A stretch of DNA of 64,000 nucleotides from Bacillus sp. ISL-41 (GTDB taxonomy: Bacteria; Bacillota; Bacilli; Bacillales; Cytobacillaceae). Positions 53,752 through 63,464 of this stretch are shown one piece after another; positions within the stretch are counted from its first letter, which is position 1, and each line of letters opens with the position of its first letter. Below the pieces are notes generated by a model. That model was given only the letters and a program-made list of their open reading frames with translations, searched no databases and had not been told where the DNA came from. The translations under genes were made by a program, and so were the position numbers. The stretch is taken from NCBI RefSeq assembly GCF_018613235.1, contig NZ_JAGGQP010000003.1, positions 62,001 through 126,000 of the forward strand. The letters are read 5' to 3'.

Positions 53752-54822
53752 TCAATTTGCATATCCTACAAGTTCCATGAAACCTTTTCCGGACAGTGGC
53801 CTGCTTTTTCCAACAGCCAGCCTCTCCCTGCCGATTACTTTACATGTTCCTTCCCAAATAGCCTGTATTGGGCCGATGATGAGCATTTCCTGGTTTGGGA
53901 ATTCTGCTTCCACATGAAGTTCAATTCCGAATTCAGGAATGCGGATCTCCCATTCTACTGGATACCTGGCATTTGTTCTCAGGCTTTTCCAATGCTTTAT
54001 TTTTTGGAAAGTTATATTTCTAGTAAAACGGATACTTCCGTCCTCTTCAATCACATTTGCCATTGGCTGACCGGAGGACATTTGATTAAGCAGCAGTTCA
54101 CGCCCATCGCTAAGCTGTATCCCAAACCAGTCCCAGCCAGATCCTTTTACTAAAGAGTAATCACGTCCCCATTGATGATCAAACCAGCCAGTGCCGCTTA
54201 CATTTTCCGTTATTGAATCTGTCTTTATTCTTCCATTCACAGAATTTCTCGTTGTAGAGTAATAGTACAAATCATCCGGCTTTCCATCACCGCCTATGAG
54301 TGCGGCAGGCTTCATTGGTATGAATCCAAGCTCGACTTCTGAATTTCCCTCCTTTAAAAGCACATCAAAACCAAGGGCATCTTCCCCTTTGAAGTTAAGC
54401 TGATGTCTCCCATAGATCAATTCAGGGGGATCCGGATTTATTCTCGCAACCTTAAGTAATGTATGCGGAGGAGGTATATCGCCCTTAAGCAACTTTTTGT
54501 AGAGTCTCCAGATTCTCTTGTCTGTCGGATGGAGCAAAAGGTAGAAAGGCAGATATATGGCTAGCATCGCTAGCTTCACCTTTGAATCAAAACTTGAAAA
54601 ATTATAGCGTTTTTTCCTGTTCAGGTCGATCAAAGTATGGATGATATAATGCCCTTTGCCAATCTCAAGTTCGCCTACGCGGAAAAATGATGCCATCACC
54701 GCATACCGGCCGCCCCTGTCTCCATTCAGAAAAGCGAAAAAGTACCACCATTCAATATTGGAATCCCCATGCGGCCCTGCATCCTTTGGAAGTGAAATCT
54801 TTTCTAACCGTTCGTCATTCAT
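53752..54822 (-). CDS. CrtC/AttH-like lipocalin-fold protein
   Basis: 356 aa; ATG at 54822 with AAGGTG nine bases upstream. The 82 in-frame residues above it are Lys-rich and non-homologous. NIEWWYFF near the start and TGWFDHQWG with WDWFGIQLSDG are the AttH/hydroxyneurosporene-synthase hallmarks. The family adds water to carotenoids in some bacteria. No carotenoid genes are nearby, so a fatty or terpenoid ligand is only a guess. Confidence 0.85.
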   Translation of the reverse strand: MNDERLEKISLPKDAGPHGDSNIEWWYFFAFLNGDRGGRYAVMASFFRVGELEIGKGHYIIHTLIDLNRKKRYNFSSFDSKVKLAMLAIYLPFYLLLHPTDKRIWRLYKKLLKGDIPPPHTLLKVARINPDPPELIYGRHQLNFKGEDALGFDVLLKEGNSEVELGFIPMKPAALIGGDGKPDDLYYYSTTRNSVNGRIKTDSITENVSGTGWFDHQWGRDYSLVKGSGWDWFGIQLSDGRELLLNQMSSGQPMANVIEEDGSIRFTRNITFQKIKHWKSLRTNARYPVEWEIRIPEFGIELHVEAEFPNQEMLIIGPIQAIWEGTCKVIGRERLAVGKSRPLSGKGFMELVGYAN

Positions 54823-54911
54823 CCCCGAACACACCTTTTGTTTTTTAGTAAGGTATGCAAGGGACAGTAAAAAAGCATCAAAGAAGCCATTCCCTTCTTT
54901 GATGCTTTTCT

Positions 54912-55346
54912 TTACCCTTCTATTATTTCTTTCAGTTTTCTTAGGTCCTTCATATTTGCTTTTTTCATCATTGAAGCCATGAAAGGTGAAATTAGCTTTG
55001 AGAATCCTGCCGGCTTCCCCTGGTTTCTCAGAGTCATCCGTGTTGTTTTTGAATCTATTGCTTTCCATATGTATGTAGTCTTCATCGGAAATGGCCCTTC
55101 GGAGGTTTGCATCACCATTTTCATTCCCGGGACATACTCGACGATTTCATAAATATAAGCAAGTTCGCGGCCAAGGAATTTTGCCTTGAACGCAATCTTT
55201 GAACCAAGATTCTACGGCTTCTCTGTAAGCCATTCAGCACTGTCAATATTCACATACCATTCAGGAGCGTTGTCAGGATTCGCAGCATATTCTGAAACCC
55301 TCTCAGCCGGGGATTTAATTTCTATTTCTGTCAAGACGTCTACCAA
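54912..55346 (-). pseudogene. SRPBCC family protein interrupted by in-frame TAG
   Basis: The frame starts at TTG 55346 (GGAGG seven bases upstream) and runs 144 codons to 54912, except for TAG at 55214-55212 (codon 45). Before it: SPAERVSEYAANPDNAPEWY. After it: LGSKIAFKAKFLGRELAYIY, which continues the START/SRPBCC fold at once without shift. A CAG to TAG change is the simplest cause. The second part alone lacks a proper start. Sequencing error or suppression cannot be excluded. Confidence 0.8.
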
Positions 55347-55507
55347 TATAACTCCTCCATGTCCAAACATTTTTTCCATTGTAATATAATTTGAGCCTGA
55401 ATCGCTTACTTCTTGCCGTTTTTATTCCGTACTGCCCGAAAGCTTGAAAATAAATCTGCAGTGGAATATCCTTAAATATATACTTCATATTTAAGGATGG
55501 GATTACC

Positions 55508-56215
55508 CTGCGTATCAATAAATTTATCAGCGAAACAGGAAAAACGTCGAGACGCGGAGCTGACCGTCTCGTTGAGGAAGGCCGCGTGACAATCAACGGA
55601 AAAGTGGCGCAAATCGGCAGCCAGGTTGAGCCCGGTGATGTCGTCAAGCTAAATGGCGAAGAAATCAGGGTGGCGCAAAATTATGTATATATTGCTTTGA
55701 ATAAACCGGTTGGAATCACCTCCACGACTGAAAGGCATGTGAAGGGGAATATCATCGACCTTGTCAATCATCCGCTAAGGATTTTCAACATTGGACGGCT
55801 TGATAAGGATTCCGAAGGCCTAATTCTTCTTACAAATGACGGAGACATCGTCAATGAAATTCTCCGAGCTGAAAACAAGCATGAAAAGGAATATATTGTC
55901 TCAGTAGACAAGCCGATTACGCCGGAATTCGTCAAGGCGATGTCAGAAGGCGTGAGGATCCTTGGTACAAAAACACTTCCCGCCAAAGTGGTCCAACTAT
56001 CAAAATACGAGTTCAATATCATCCTTACACAAGGATTGAACAGACAGATCCGACGCATGTGCGAAACTCTTGGCTATCAAGTTGTCAGGCTGCAGCGCAT
56101 CAGGATCATGAACATCCATCTCGGGAACCTGCCAATTGGTCAATGGCGTGACTTGAATAAGAAAGAAAAAAGGCAGCTTTTCAGTGACTTGAATTACGAG
56201 CCTAAGGAATGGTAA
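55508..56215 (+). CDS. rluF: 23S rRNA pseudouridine synthase RluF family
   Basis: 235 aa with a probable CTG start at 55508. The S4 domain begins [20 protein letters not shown] immediately after it, and AAGGATGGG lies upstream. The first standard start, GTG at 55586, would remove most of the S4 domain. Catalytic [10 protein letters not shown] with Asp, and LNRQIRRMC confirm the RsuA/RluF branch. It isomerises uridine in rRNA. Confidence 0.88.
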   Translation: MRINKFISETGKTSRRGADRLVEEGRVTINGKVAQIGSQVEPGDVVKLNGEEIRVAQNYVYIALNKPVGITSTTERHVKGNIIDLVNHPLRIFNIGRLDKDSEGLILLTNDGDIVNEILRAENKHEKEYIVSVDKPITPEFVKAMSEGVRILGTKTLPAKVVQLSKYEFNIILTQGLNRQIRRMCETLGYQVVRLQRIRIMNIHLGNLPIGQWRDLNKKEKRQLFSDLNYEPKEW

Positions 56216-56250
56216 AAGGATGAGCGCCCCCGCCCATCCTTTTATTTTTG
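56214..56250 (+). terminator. Terminator of rluF
   Basis: AAAAGGATG/CATCCTTTT then ATTTTTG. Confidence 0.85.
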
Positions 56251-56374
56251 GCTTTTATCATTCTTCGTGTAGCTATGAGAATTCATAAGCGGAGATATTC
56301 CGAATAACTGCTTTAAATTAGACAAAATCAAACGATTTGAAACACTGTGAAATCATCATTCAGTTATAAAAGAT

Positions 56375-57643
56375 TTAGATCGATGCCGCTTTGGGCTGGT
56401 CTTGTTCCCGCAGAAGTTTGAGGAACACTTTTTCACGGTACAGGTAGAAAACGACTGCGAACAAGCTGATTCCACATACCCCCAGCAGCAGCCACACGGG
56501 CAATTTTTCAAGCAGGAATCCAAACAGGATAAACCCTGCAGGGGTCATGGCACTTGAACCGGTTTCTAGGAGGGCCATGACCCTTCCTCGATACTCGTCA
56601 GGGGTGCTTTTTTGCAAAAGGACGCTTACAGGTGTGTTGATAAACATGATTGAAGCAGAGAGAATCAGGACGATGCTGATTATAAACCCGAAGACGGCTG
56701 CATTTGGCAAGTCCGCAAAGCCTGGCAGAGCTGGAAGTCCAATCATCATCAAGGCCGCTGAAAGCAGCACCATCCCCCCTGTGATGGATAACTCCTTCCT
56801 TCTGATTTCCTTTCGCGCTGACAAAAAGAGTGCCATGACCATCATGCCGACGGAGAATGCTCCTTCAATAATCCCAAGCTGGATCGAGGACATTTCCCTG
56901 ACTGTCAAAACCAAGTAAGGCATTGCCACAGGGAACACTGCAAACCAAAAGTTCAACCAGACACTCAGGATGACAAGATGGAGGAGAAATGGTTGGGCTT
57001 TGATATAGGAAATCCCCTGTTTCAAGTCTTCTCCTATTTTAGTTGTTTTCTTTTCCTGTGTTTTCTTTGAAAATAGGTTGTATTCTATGAGGATGCTTGC
57101 AAAAGCTGAGATGAGATAAGTCAGTATGTTCAATGCCATAAAGAGATGTATCTGGATCAGGCCAAAGAATACGCCGCCAAGAACCGGGCCCAGGATGGCA
57201 GAAAGGGAAATGGCTGCCTGGTTCAATGACATCGCTCTTTGCAGATGATCAGGCCCGACCATGTTGTAAATCGATGAGGTAACGGCGATGGAATAAAAAG
57301 TGCTGATGATGCTCAATCCGGTCGTTGCGACATATAAAATCCAGATCTCATTTGTAAAAAACAGGAAGGCCCCCAGTATGGTGCCAAGCCAAAAAGCACT
57401 CGCAAAGTTCGAGAAGATGATGATTTTCTTGCGGTCCAGACGGTCGCTCAATGTACCGGCAACCGGAGCAAGCAAAACCCTCGGCAGCATGCTGAGCACA
57501 AGCGTGAGTGCAAAATTAAGGCTGGATCCTGTTTTCGCAAGGATATACAGGCCGATTGCAAATGCATAAATCGATGATCCAAGAACAGATGTAACCTTCC
57601 CAACCAGGAACAAGACAAGGTTTTTCTTAATTGCACTTTCCAC
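56375..57643 (-). CDS. MFS transporter (MFS_3/EntS-like)
   Basis: 422 aa, 12 membrane helices. GTLSDRLDRKK is the loop 2-3 MFS motif; STPDEYRGRVMALLETG is typical of the EntS/MFS_3 group of exporters. GTG start behind GGAGGAG, overlapping the regulator stop region. Co-transcribed with the preceding repressor, which probably controls it. Substrate unknown. Confidence 0.87.
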   Translation of the reverse strand: MESAIKKNLVLFLVGKVTSVLGSSIYAFAIGLYILAKTGSSLNFALTLVLSMLPRVLLAPVAGTLSDRLDRKKIIIFSNFASAFWLGTILGAFLFFTNEIWILYVATTGLSIISTFYSIAVTSSIYNMVGPDHLQRAMSLNQAAISLSAILGPVLGGVFFGLIQIHLFMALNILTYLISAFASILIEYNLFSKKTQEKKTTKIGEDLKQGISYIKAQPFLLHLVILSVWLNFWFAVFPVAMPYLVLTVREMSSIQLGIIEGAFSVGMMVMALFLSARKEIRRKELSITGGMVLLSAALMMIGLPALPGFADLPNAAVFGFIISIVLILSASIMFINTPVSVLLQKSTPDEYRGRVMALLETGSSAMTPAGFILFGFLLEKLPVWLLLGVCGISLFAVVFYLYREKVFLKLLREQDQPKAASI

Positions 57644-57644
57644 T

Positions 57645-58121
57645 TTAACTCTCCTCCTCCACTTCCTTTTTCAAGGAGAAATTAATTTCATATGAAACTT
57701 TATCCTGATCGCTTTTCTCTGCAGATTTTTTAACATATTTCAAAAAAAGCAAATCGATATCATCCTGCAGTTCCTTCCTGTCCTGTTCGGTTAAACTAAT
57801 ATATGTCCCCTGACTCATTACTCGCTCTGTGACCGGCTTCTCCTCTTCCGTCTTTAAGTTAAAATGGGTCGCCTTTGAGCGATAATATTTTTCGATGATT
57901 CCTCTGTTTTCCTTCGTTTCCTCCAGCTCTAGAATTCCGCCATTGTACAGCTGCTGAATGTGGTAATGAACGCTCCCTGCTGACTTTCCCAGTTCATCCG
58001 CAACCTGCTTTGCCGTCATTGCATTCATTGCAAGCAAATAAATGATTTTTACTCGCAATGGACTTGAAATCAATTTTTGCTGTTCCAGATTTACGTCCAT
58101 CGTTTTCTTTATATAATCCAC
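57645..58121 (-). CDS. ArsR-like winged-helix regulator
   Basis: 158 aa. Helix-turn-helix at about 32-62: TAKQVADELGKSAGSVHYHI. ELEETKENRGIIEKYYRS is the wing. Acidic tail. GTG start with GAAGGTG. One base separates it from the MFS gene, so it likely represses itself and the exporter. Confidence 0.86.
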   Translation of the reverse strand: MDYIKKTMDVNLEQQKLISSPLRVKIIYLLAMNAMTAKQVADELGKSAGSVHYHIQQLYNGGILELEETKENRGIIEKYYRSKATHFNLKTEEEKPVTERVMSQGTYISLTEQDRKELQDDIDLLFLKYVKKSAEKSDQDKVSYEINFSLKKEVEEES

Positions 58122-58292
58122 TAGTAATCACCTTCTAATATATTCATATGTTCTAAGTTAATTTTACGTTTTAAAATTTTAGAATGCAATAAATTTTTGG
58201 GATTTATACATTCCTCATTTAAACTGCATGGACTAATTTGCAGTATGGTGTAATAATACATCTAACGTTCTAACTGATTGGAGTTTTTTAAA

Positions 58293-59063
58293 ATGAACAA
58301 AAATAATACGAAGAATCCATTAAGCGAAGATGAACTCACCACAATATTGCTCGCTGCAAACGAAATTATCATGTACGGCGGGAAGGGCCTCCTTGGAAAG
58401 ATTCTCGCAGGCTCAAAAGACAAAAGAGTCTATACAGCTGACCTTCATCATTCGTCTGTGTACGGTGCTTTTGCGGACATTAAACAAAAGGAGGTCATGG
58501 AGAAGGTTGAATGGGTGCTTGCTAATGGCTACCTGACAACAGACGATAAGCTCTCGCTTCTAATGTATACAGACAAAGGCTGGGACTTCATTAAGGATGA
58601 ACTGGCAGAAAGTATTTACACTGAGTTCGCTCTGGCTGCTGAGTTTGAGAGATATGAATATGTAGATTTCATCCTTGGGCAGCATCCAGAATTAAAAATG
58701 GATCTGCTCGATCTCATTGAAGAGAGAGGCAGCAAGGAACTGATCGACATCCTGATTGAATGGCTGGAGCATGAGAATTTCAAGCCAGTTCCAGAAAGGA
58801 TTCACGAGGTCATACAGAGACTGGACAAAGCAAATTCCCACAGCCCTCAAAAACCGGTTGAAACAGGTTCTTTTGATGCCAATAAAAAATGGCTAATGAT
58901 TCCTGCCGAAGTCCGTCAGATGCTCGTCAGGAATGTTTTTTGCGGACATTGCAGGGACACCGTGCAAATTGAAAAATATGTAATTAAGGGCTTCCAGGAC
59001 AGTGTAGTGCTCGAAGGAAAATGCAAAAACTGCGGCAATGCGGTCGCAAGAGTTATTGATTAA
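58293..59063 (+). CDS. RQC-minor-1-like DNA-binding protein with zinc ribbon
   Basis: 256 aa from ATG at 58293 (TTGGAG nine bases upstream). The N-terminal ~110 residues with IIMYGGKGLLGKILAGSK, SSVYGAF and TDKGWDFIK resemble the RQC winged helix of RecQ helicases, but no helicase domain is present. The C-terminus has CGHC and CKNC, a four-Cys zinc ribbon. Function unknown; nucleic-acid binding expected. Confidence 0.8.
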   Translation: MNKNNTKNPLSEDELTTILLAANEIIMYGGKGLLGKILAGSKDKRVYTADLHHSSVYGAFADIKQKEVMEKVEWVLANGYLTTDDKLSLLMYTDKGWDFIKDELAESIYTEFALAAEFERYEYVDFILGQHPELKMDLLDLIEERGSKELIDILIEWLEHENFKPVPERIHEVIQRLDKANSHSPQKPVETGSFDANKKWLMIPAEVRQMLVRNVFCGHCRDTVQIEKYVIKGFQDSVVLEGKCKNCGNAVARVID

Positions 59064-59066
59064 AGG

Positions 59067-59093
59067 TACCTGGTTGATTCCAGGTATTTTTTT
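59067..59093 (+). terminator. Terminator
   Basis: TACCTGG/CCAGGTA then T7. Confidence 0.9.
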
Positions 59094-59179
59094 AGCAAAT
59101 AATAGTTTGTATACGAATTATATTTACGCTAAATATTTTCGGTGCTAGAATTTAATCAGGAGATGAGGAGGACGTACCT

Positions 59180-59626
59180 ATGGAATTGTCTATGGATAAA
59201 GCAATTGGCTCAGCATCTGTTCGTTTGAGCAAGAAGCTAACACGGATCATTAACTATTACTTAAAGCCTTATCGTATTACGACGGAACAGTGGAGTGTTT
59301 TGCGCACTCTGAACGAGTGTAATGGGATTTCACAAAAAGAACTATCGATCCGGTCGGATAAAGACCAGGCAACTTTGACGAAAATCCTGGACCTCCTTGT
59401 AAAGCAGGAAAATGTTGAAAGGCTCGCCAACCCTCTCGATCGCCGTTCCTTTTTGGTTAAGATCACTCCGAAAGGCGCAAATCTTGTGGAGGAAGTGACA
59501 CCTTACCTTGAGGGAATTTTCATCATGATCACAAATGGAATAGATGAGGAAAGGCTCGCAATGTTCAGAGAGGTTTTACTCACAATGGAAGACAACATCG
59601 ATGGACTTCTGGAGGAAAACAACTAG
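59180..59626 (+). CDS. MarR family regulator
   Basis: 148 aa winged helix: ISQKELSIRSDKDQATLTKI recognition region and ANPLDRRSFLVKITPKG wing. GAGGAGG precedes the ATG. 16 bases before an MFS exporter, so ligand-released repression of both is expected. Confidence 0.92.
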   Translation: MELSMDKAIGSASVRLSKKLTRIINYYLKPYRITTEQWSVLRTLNECNGISQKELSIRSDKDQATLTKILDLLVKQENVERLANPLDRRSFLVKITPKGANLVEEVTPYLEGIFIMITNGIDEERLAMFREVLLTMEDNIDGLLEENN

Positions 59627-59642
59627 AAAGAAGGCAATATAA

Positions 59643-60851
59643 ATGAACAAAACATCCAAGTTGTGGACAGCACAATTTACGGCCATTGTAATAATGGCTT
59701 TTTTATTTTTCCTTTGCCTGCAGCTTTTGACTGCCGGCTTCCCCGCTTTCATTACTGATATTAAAAACAATCCTGCACAAGGCGGCTTGATGACAACTGT
59801 CTTTATGGTATCAGCCATCGCGACTCGTCCTTTTGTACCTTCCTTGATGAAGAAACTGGACAATAAGAAATTAAGCCTGATTTCCCTCGGCTTTATAGCC
59901 GTTTCTGTAGCCTTGAGCTTTGGTCAAGATTCCGTGCTGCTATTGCTTCTGCTTAGAGTGATCCATGGTGCAGGTTTTGGGATCATTACGACGATTTTCT
60001 CGACAATGGCAACCAATATCATCCCAGCCCATCGACTTGGTGAGGGAATCGGCTATTACGGTATGGCCACCAGTGTAGGGACAAGTCTTGGGCCGATGCT
60101 GGCGCTCGCTTTGCTGGAGGGATTTCCTTTTAACATCCTGATCATGATTTCGGTAAGCTTGACTCTGCTCACCTTGTTTTTGAACTTGTTTATAAAAAGC
60201 CCGCGCAAGCCAGCTCAAGAAATGGCGAAAGCCAAGAAAGGCCATTTCAGGGAGCATGCCTTTGATCGCCATGCCTTTACACCGGCAATCCTGACAGCGT
60301 TCTTCTCCATCACGCTTGGCGGAGTAGTAAGCTTCCTGCGGGAATTAGGAAAAGAAGCAAACCTTGGGGCAACAGTCTCATTATTCTTTCTGGTCCTAAC
60401 AGTTGTAATGGTCATTATCAGACCCATTTCCGGAAAAATGTACGATAGTTACGGTCATAAATTCATCATCTACCCTGCCGTGATTTCAGGGATTATTGGA
60501 CTGACACTTTTGGCCGTCACTCAAAATACCATGACACTTTTAATCGCTGCCGTTTTTTACGGGTTGGCATATGGGACAGTAGCACCGACCCTTCAGGCAC
60601 TTGCGGTAAGCGCGGTACCAAAGGAGAAACAAGGAACAGCAAATGCGATGTACTTCTCCTCCATGGACCTTGGAATGGCTCTGGGTTCTGCCGGACTAGG
60701 ACTGCTCGCCTCCTACACCAGCTACCATTTCATTTATGGATTTTCGGTCGTGTTCCTGGTCGGACTGCTGATTGCCTACACTTTCATTTTCGTTGTGAAA
60801 AAGAAGCCTGAAGATCAATTTGTTAAAGCATCTGAAGAGGTTGGATTTTAA
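59643..60851 (+). CDS. MFS transporter under MarR control
   Basis: 402 aa, 12 membrane helices with LGEGIGYYGMATSVGTSLGP, close to the 13466 transporter family. Probably efflux of a toxic compound sensed by the MarR protein. AGAAGG upstream of ATG; strong terminator follows. Confidence 0.88.
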   Translation: MNKTSKLWTAQFTAIVIMAFLFFLCLQLLTAGFPAFITDIKNNPAQGGLMTTVFMVSAIATRPFVPSLMKKLDNKKLSLISLGFIAVSVALSFGQDSVLLLLLLRVIHGAGFGIITTIFSTMATNIIPAHRLGEGIGYYGMATSVGTSLGPMLALALLEGFPFNILIMISVSLTLLTLFLNLFIKSPRKPAQEMAKAKKGHFREHAFDRHAFTPAILTAFFSITLGGVVSFLRELGKEANLGATVSLFFLVLTVVMVIIRPISGKMYDSYGHKFIIYPAVISGIIGLTLLAVTQNTMTLLIAAVFYGLAYGTVAPTLQALAVSAVPKEKQGTANAMYFSSMDLGMALGSAGLGLLASYTSYHFIYGFSVVFLVGLLIAYTFIFVVKKKPEDQFVKASEEVGF

Positions 60852-60886
60852 AAAACACGGTGGAAGCTTTTCCACCGTGTTTTTTG
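60851..60886 (+). terminator. Terminator
   Basis: AAAAACACGGTGGAA/TTCCACCGTGTTTTTT. Confidence 0.95.
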
Positions 60887-60981
60887 CCTTTCATATGGGA
60901 ACCTGATTTTTTGATGTTTCATGAATGCTTGCTATTTATTCCTTTTTCGCTGTTTTCATAGTCTGCTAAAATTACACCTGT

Positions 60982-61104
60982 TTACTGTTTATTTTTATTT
61001 TCCCGCCTGACTTCATGCCTTGTGATATACATCCACATGGCGATATAGGTCAGAAAAAGCAGAACCAGAAATACCGGCGCTGACAATACATTCTGTATCA
61101 ACAA
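60982..61104 (-). CDS. Small membrane protein, 40 aa
   Basis: TTG at 61104 with GAGGTGG upstream, 15 bases after the CBO0543-like stop. One membrane helix (about 9-27), then a basic tail HEVRRENKNKQ. Small partner of the preceding membrane protein is possible; unrecognised. Confidence 0.6.
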   Translation of the reverse strand: MLIQNVLSAPVFLVLLFLTYIAMWMYITRHEVRRENKNKQ

Positions 61105-61119
61105 GTTAAGCCACCTCTT

Positions 61120-61635
61120 TTACTTTAGGCTATCCAACGGAAACGGAAATAATAAATAGAAAATAACTGCAAGCGGGATTGATAGGATCCATGCAATTAC
61201 CGGTTTCCGATAGTGTATCCACAAGACCACAAACAAAATTAAATTAAGCCAAATGTTATGCCAGCTGTTCCAGCCATTATCATAAACATACATTCCCCTG
61301 TGAGCAAATAAAGCCTCTATGATCGTATAAAAGCCTACCCATACACCGACATAGATCAGCTGGTTCCCCCTTGTTTCAGGAAAACGCTGGAGGTAAATGA
61401 TCAATCCGACCGGGCAGATAAAAAAAGTGAATGCAATATTGATGATAGAATGGTTCAGCCAGTCAGCTGTGATTCCGCGGAATGCCCATAAAGTGTGATT
61501 ATAATAAAGAGTGTTGTAGAGCAGGTTCACCACCATGAAAAATAAAATCGTCGAGTATTGCTTTTTCCATTGCGACCAATCTATAAATTTATAAGCGAAA
61601 AAAATCCATACTGCTATGACCAATAATAAATACAT
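61120..61635 (-). CDS. CBO0543-like membrane protein
   Basis: 171 aa, five to six membrane helices, Trp/Tyr-rich (WSQWKKQYS, YNTLYYNHTLWAF, GWNSWHNIW). Resembles the CBO0543 family of Clostridium and Bacillus; function unknown. GGGGAGAG before ATG. Confidence 0.8.
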   Translation of the reverse strand: MYLLLVIAVWIFFAYKFIDWSQWKKQYSTILFFMVVNLLYNTLYYNHTLWAFRGITADWLNHSIINIAFTFFICPVGLIIYLQRFPETRGNQLIYVGVWVGFYTIIEALFAHRGMYVYDNGWNSWHNIWLNLILFVVLWIHYRKPVIAWILSIPLAVIFYLLFPFPLDSLK

Positions 61636-61734
61636 GCTTCTCTCTCCCCAAAAATACTGATTTTATCAGTTATAACCGGGAGAAAATTTTTTATACCATA
61701 CTCTTATTATCTTGATGGAATTTTCAACCGAAAC

Positions 61735-61765
61735 AAAAAAATCCCTGCAGCCACAGGGATTTTTA
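61735..61765 (-). terminator. Terminator of pxp operon
   Basis: AAATCCCTG/CAGGGATTT then TTTTTGT on the minus strand. Confidence 0.9.
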
Positions 61766-62695
61766 AACAGACAGGAACTTAAATAGTTTTTTCTGTTTCA
61801 GGTACTGTTCTTGCGCTTCTCCTACCGTGATTTCTTTAAAGCGGATCTTTGTTCCAGGCCTCGCCTGGGCAAGCAGCGGAATATCAACAGAGATGACAGT
61901 AGCTATCCTGGCATATCCGCCAGTTGTTTGCCGTTCTGACAGCAGGATGATCGGCTGCCCGTTAGCCGGAACCTGTATCCCGCCGAGTGGGATGGCATCG
62001 GATATGATGTCAGATCCGCCGATTGTTTCCAGCTGTGGTCCTTCAAGCCGATATCCCATTCTGTTCGATTGTGACGTTAGGGTGTATTCACTTGATAAGA
62101 ATCGATCCTTTTCAGTTTGTGAAAATTTATCCTGGTGAGGACCGATGATCACCCGAATATCCATTTCGCTTGCATACTCAGGAACCAGGCTACTATGTAA
62201 AAATCGGTTTCTCCTGACAAAAGGGTTTCCGTGTACTAGATCTCCCGACTCCAATGCACGGCCTTTAAAACCGCCAAGCTTTCCATTGATAAACGTGGAT
62301 TTGCTGCCTAATACAAGTGGAACATCGATGCCACCGGCAAAACTTATGTAAGCTCTTGCGCCACTTTTAGCAGCACCAAACGAAAGGATATCTCCATTTT
62401 TTAAAACAAAGCTTTTCCACATTGGTACTTTGCTGCTGTTCACCATCGGCTCAAGATCACCCCCGCAGATGGCGATGGATGCATCAGTCAATGCTTCAAG
62501 CCTCGGGCCAAGCACGGCAGCTTCCAGTCCAGCTTCACCAATCGGGTTGCCGACAAGCAGATTCGCCATTTGCATGGAATAGGAATCCATTGCACCTGAT
62601 GTGGTGATGCCATATTGCTGATAGCCTGTTCTCCCTATATCCTGGACGGTTGTCTGCAGGCCTGCCTTAAGGACTTTAAACAGAGGTTTTGTCAT
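61763..62695 (-). CDS. pxpC: 5-oxoprolinase subunit C (KipA-like)
   Basis: 310 aa biotin-dependent carboxylase-like fold: [26 protein letters not shown] and [14 protein letters not shown]. With PxpB and PxpA it opens 5-oxoproline to glutamate using ATP. ATG overlaps pxpA stop (ATGA). Confidence 0.95.
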   Translation of the reverse strand: MTKPLFKVLKAGLQTTVQDIGRTGYQQYGITTSGAMDSYSMQMANLLVGNPIGEAGLEAAVLGPRLEALTDASIAICGGDLEPMVNSSKVPMWKSFVLKNGDILSFGAAKSGARAYISFAGGIDVPLVLGSKSTFINGKLGGFKGRALESGDLVHGNPFVRRNRFLHSSLVPEYASEMDIRVIIGPHQDKFSQTEKDRFLSSEYTLTSQSNRMGYRLEGPQLETIGGSDIISDAIPLGGIQVPANGQPIILLSERQTTGGYARIATVISVDIPLLAQARPGTKIRFKEITVGEAQEQYLKQKKLFKFLSV

Positions 62696-63459
62696 TTTGC
62701 ATCCCAGCCTCTTCCGACTTTGATTCCTTCTTCCATTAAAGCAGCCTTCAATTTCACCGCAAAATGCAGTGCCTGTGGTTCATCACCATGGATACAAATT
62801 GTATCTGCCTTCATCTCAATGTCTGGCCCGTCAACACTTTCAACTTTTCCTTCACGTATCATCCGGATTACTCTGCTGATTGCTAAATCAGAATCATATA
62901 TCATCGCGTTTGACTGTGTACGCGGAGTCAACGAGCCATCCTGCTGATATGTTCGGTCAGCAAACACTTCCTCCGCCACCTGCAGGCCTCTTTCCTTCCC
63001 CGCTTTCACAAGTGAACTGCCTGCTAGGCCGAATAAAATAAGAGAAGGGTCGACATCGGCGACTGCACTGGCAACAGCATCCGCAATTTCTTTATCTTTT
63101 GCAGCCATATTATACAGCGCACCGTGAGGCTTCACATGAATGACTTTAGTGCCGCAAGCCTTGGCTAGTGCCGAAAGAGCGCCAATCTGGTAAATGGTCA
63201 GATTGTAAATTTCCTCTGCACTCATCTTCATTTCCCTCCTGCCGAAGCCATGCAGGTCTGGAAAGCCAGGATGCGCACCAATTCCCACATCGTGTGCTAT
63301 TGCCATTTTTACCGTTTTCACCATGACATTATGGTCGCCAGCATGATAGCCGCAGGCGATATTGGCTGAAGTGATATGCTTTAACACTTCACTGTCGTTT
63401 CCAATTTTAAATATTCCGTAGCTTTCACCTAAATCACAGTTAAGATCCACAGATAACAC
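62692..63459 (-). CDS. pxpA: 5-oxoprolinase subunit A (LamB/YcsF)
   Basis: 255 aa. [11 protein letters not shown] at residues 5-15, [15 protein letters not shown] and [10 protein letters not shown] are the YcsF family motifs. GTG start with AGAGGTG six bases upstream. Central gene, 5 bases after pxpB. Confidence 0.96.
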   Translation of the reverse strand: MLSVDLNCDLGESYGIFKIGNDSEVLKHITSANIACGYHAGDHNVMVKTVKMAIAHDVGIGAHPGFPDLHGFGRREMKMSAEEIYNLTIYQIGALSALAKACGTKVIHVKPHGALYNMAAKDKEIADAVASAVADVDPSLILFGLAGSSLVKAGKERGLQVAEEVFADRTYQQDGSLTPRTQSNAMIYDSDLAISRVIRMIREGKVESVDGPDIEMKADTICIHGDEPQALHFAVKLKAALMEEGIKVGRGWDAK

Positions 63460-63464
63460 TTACC

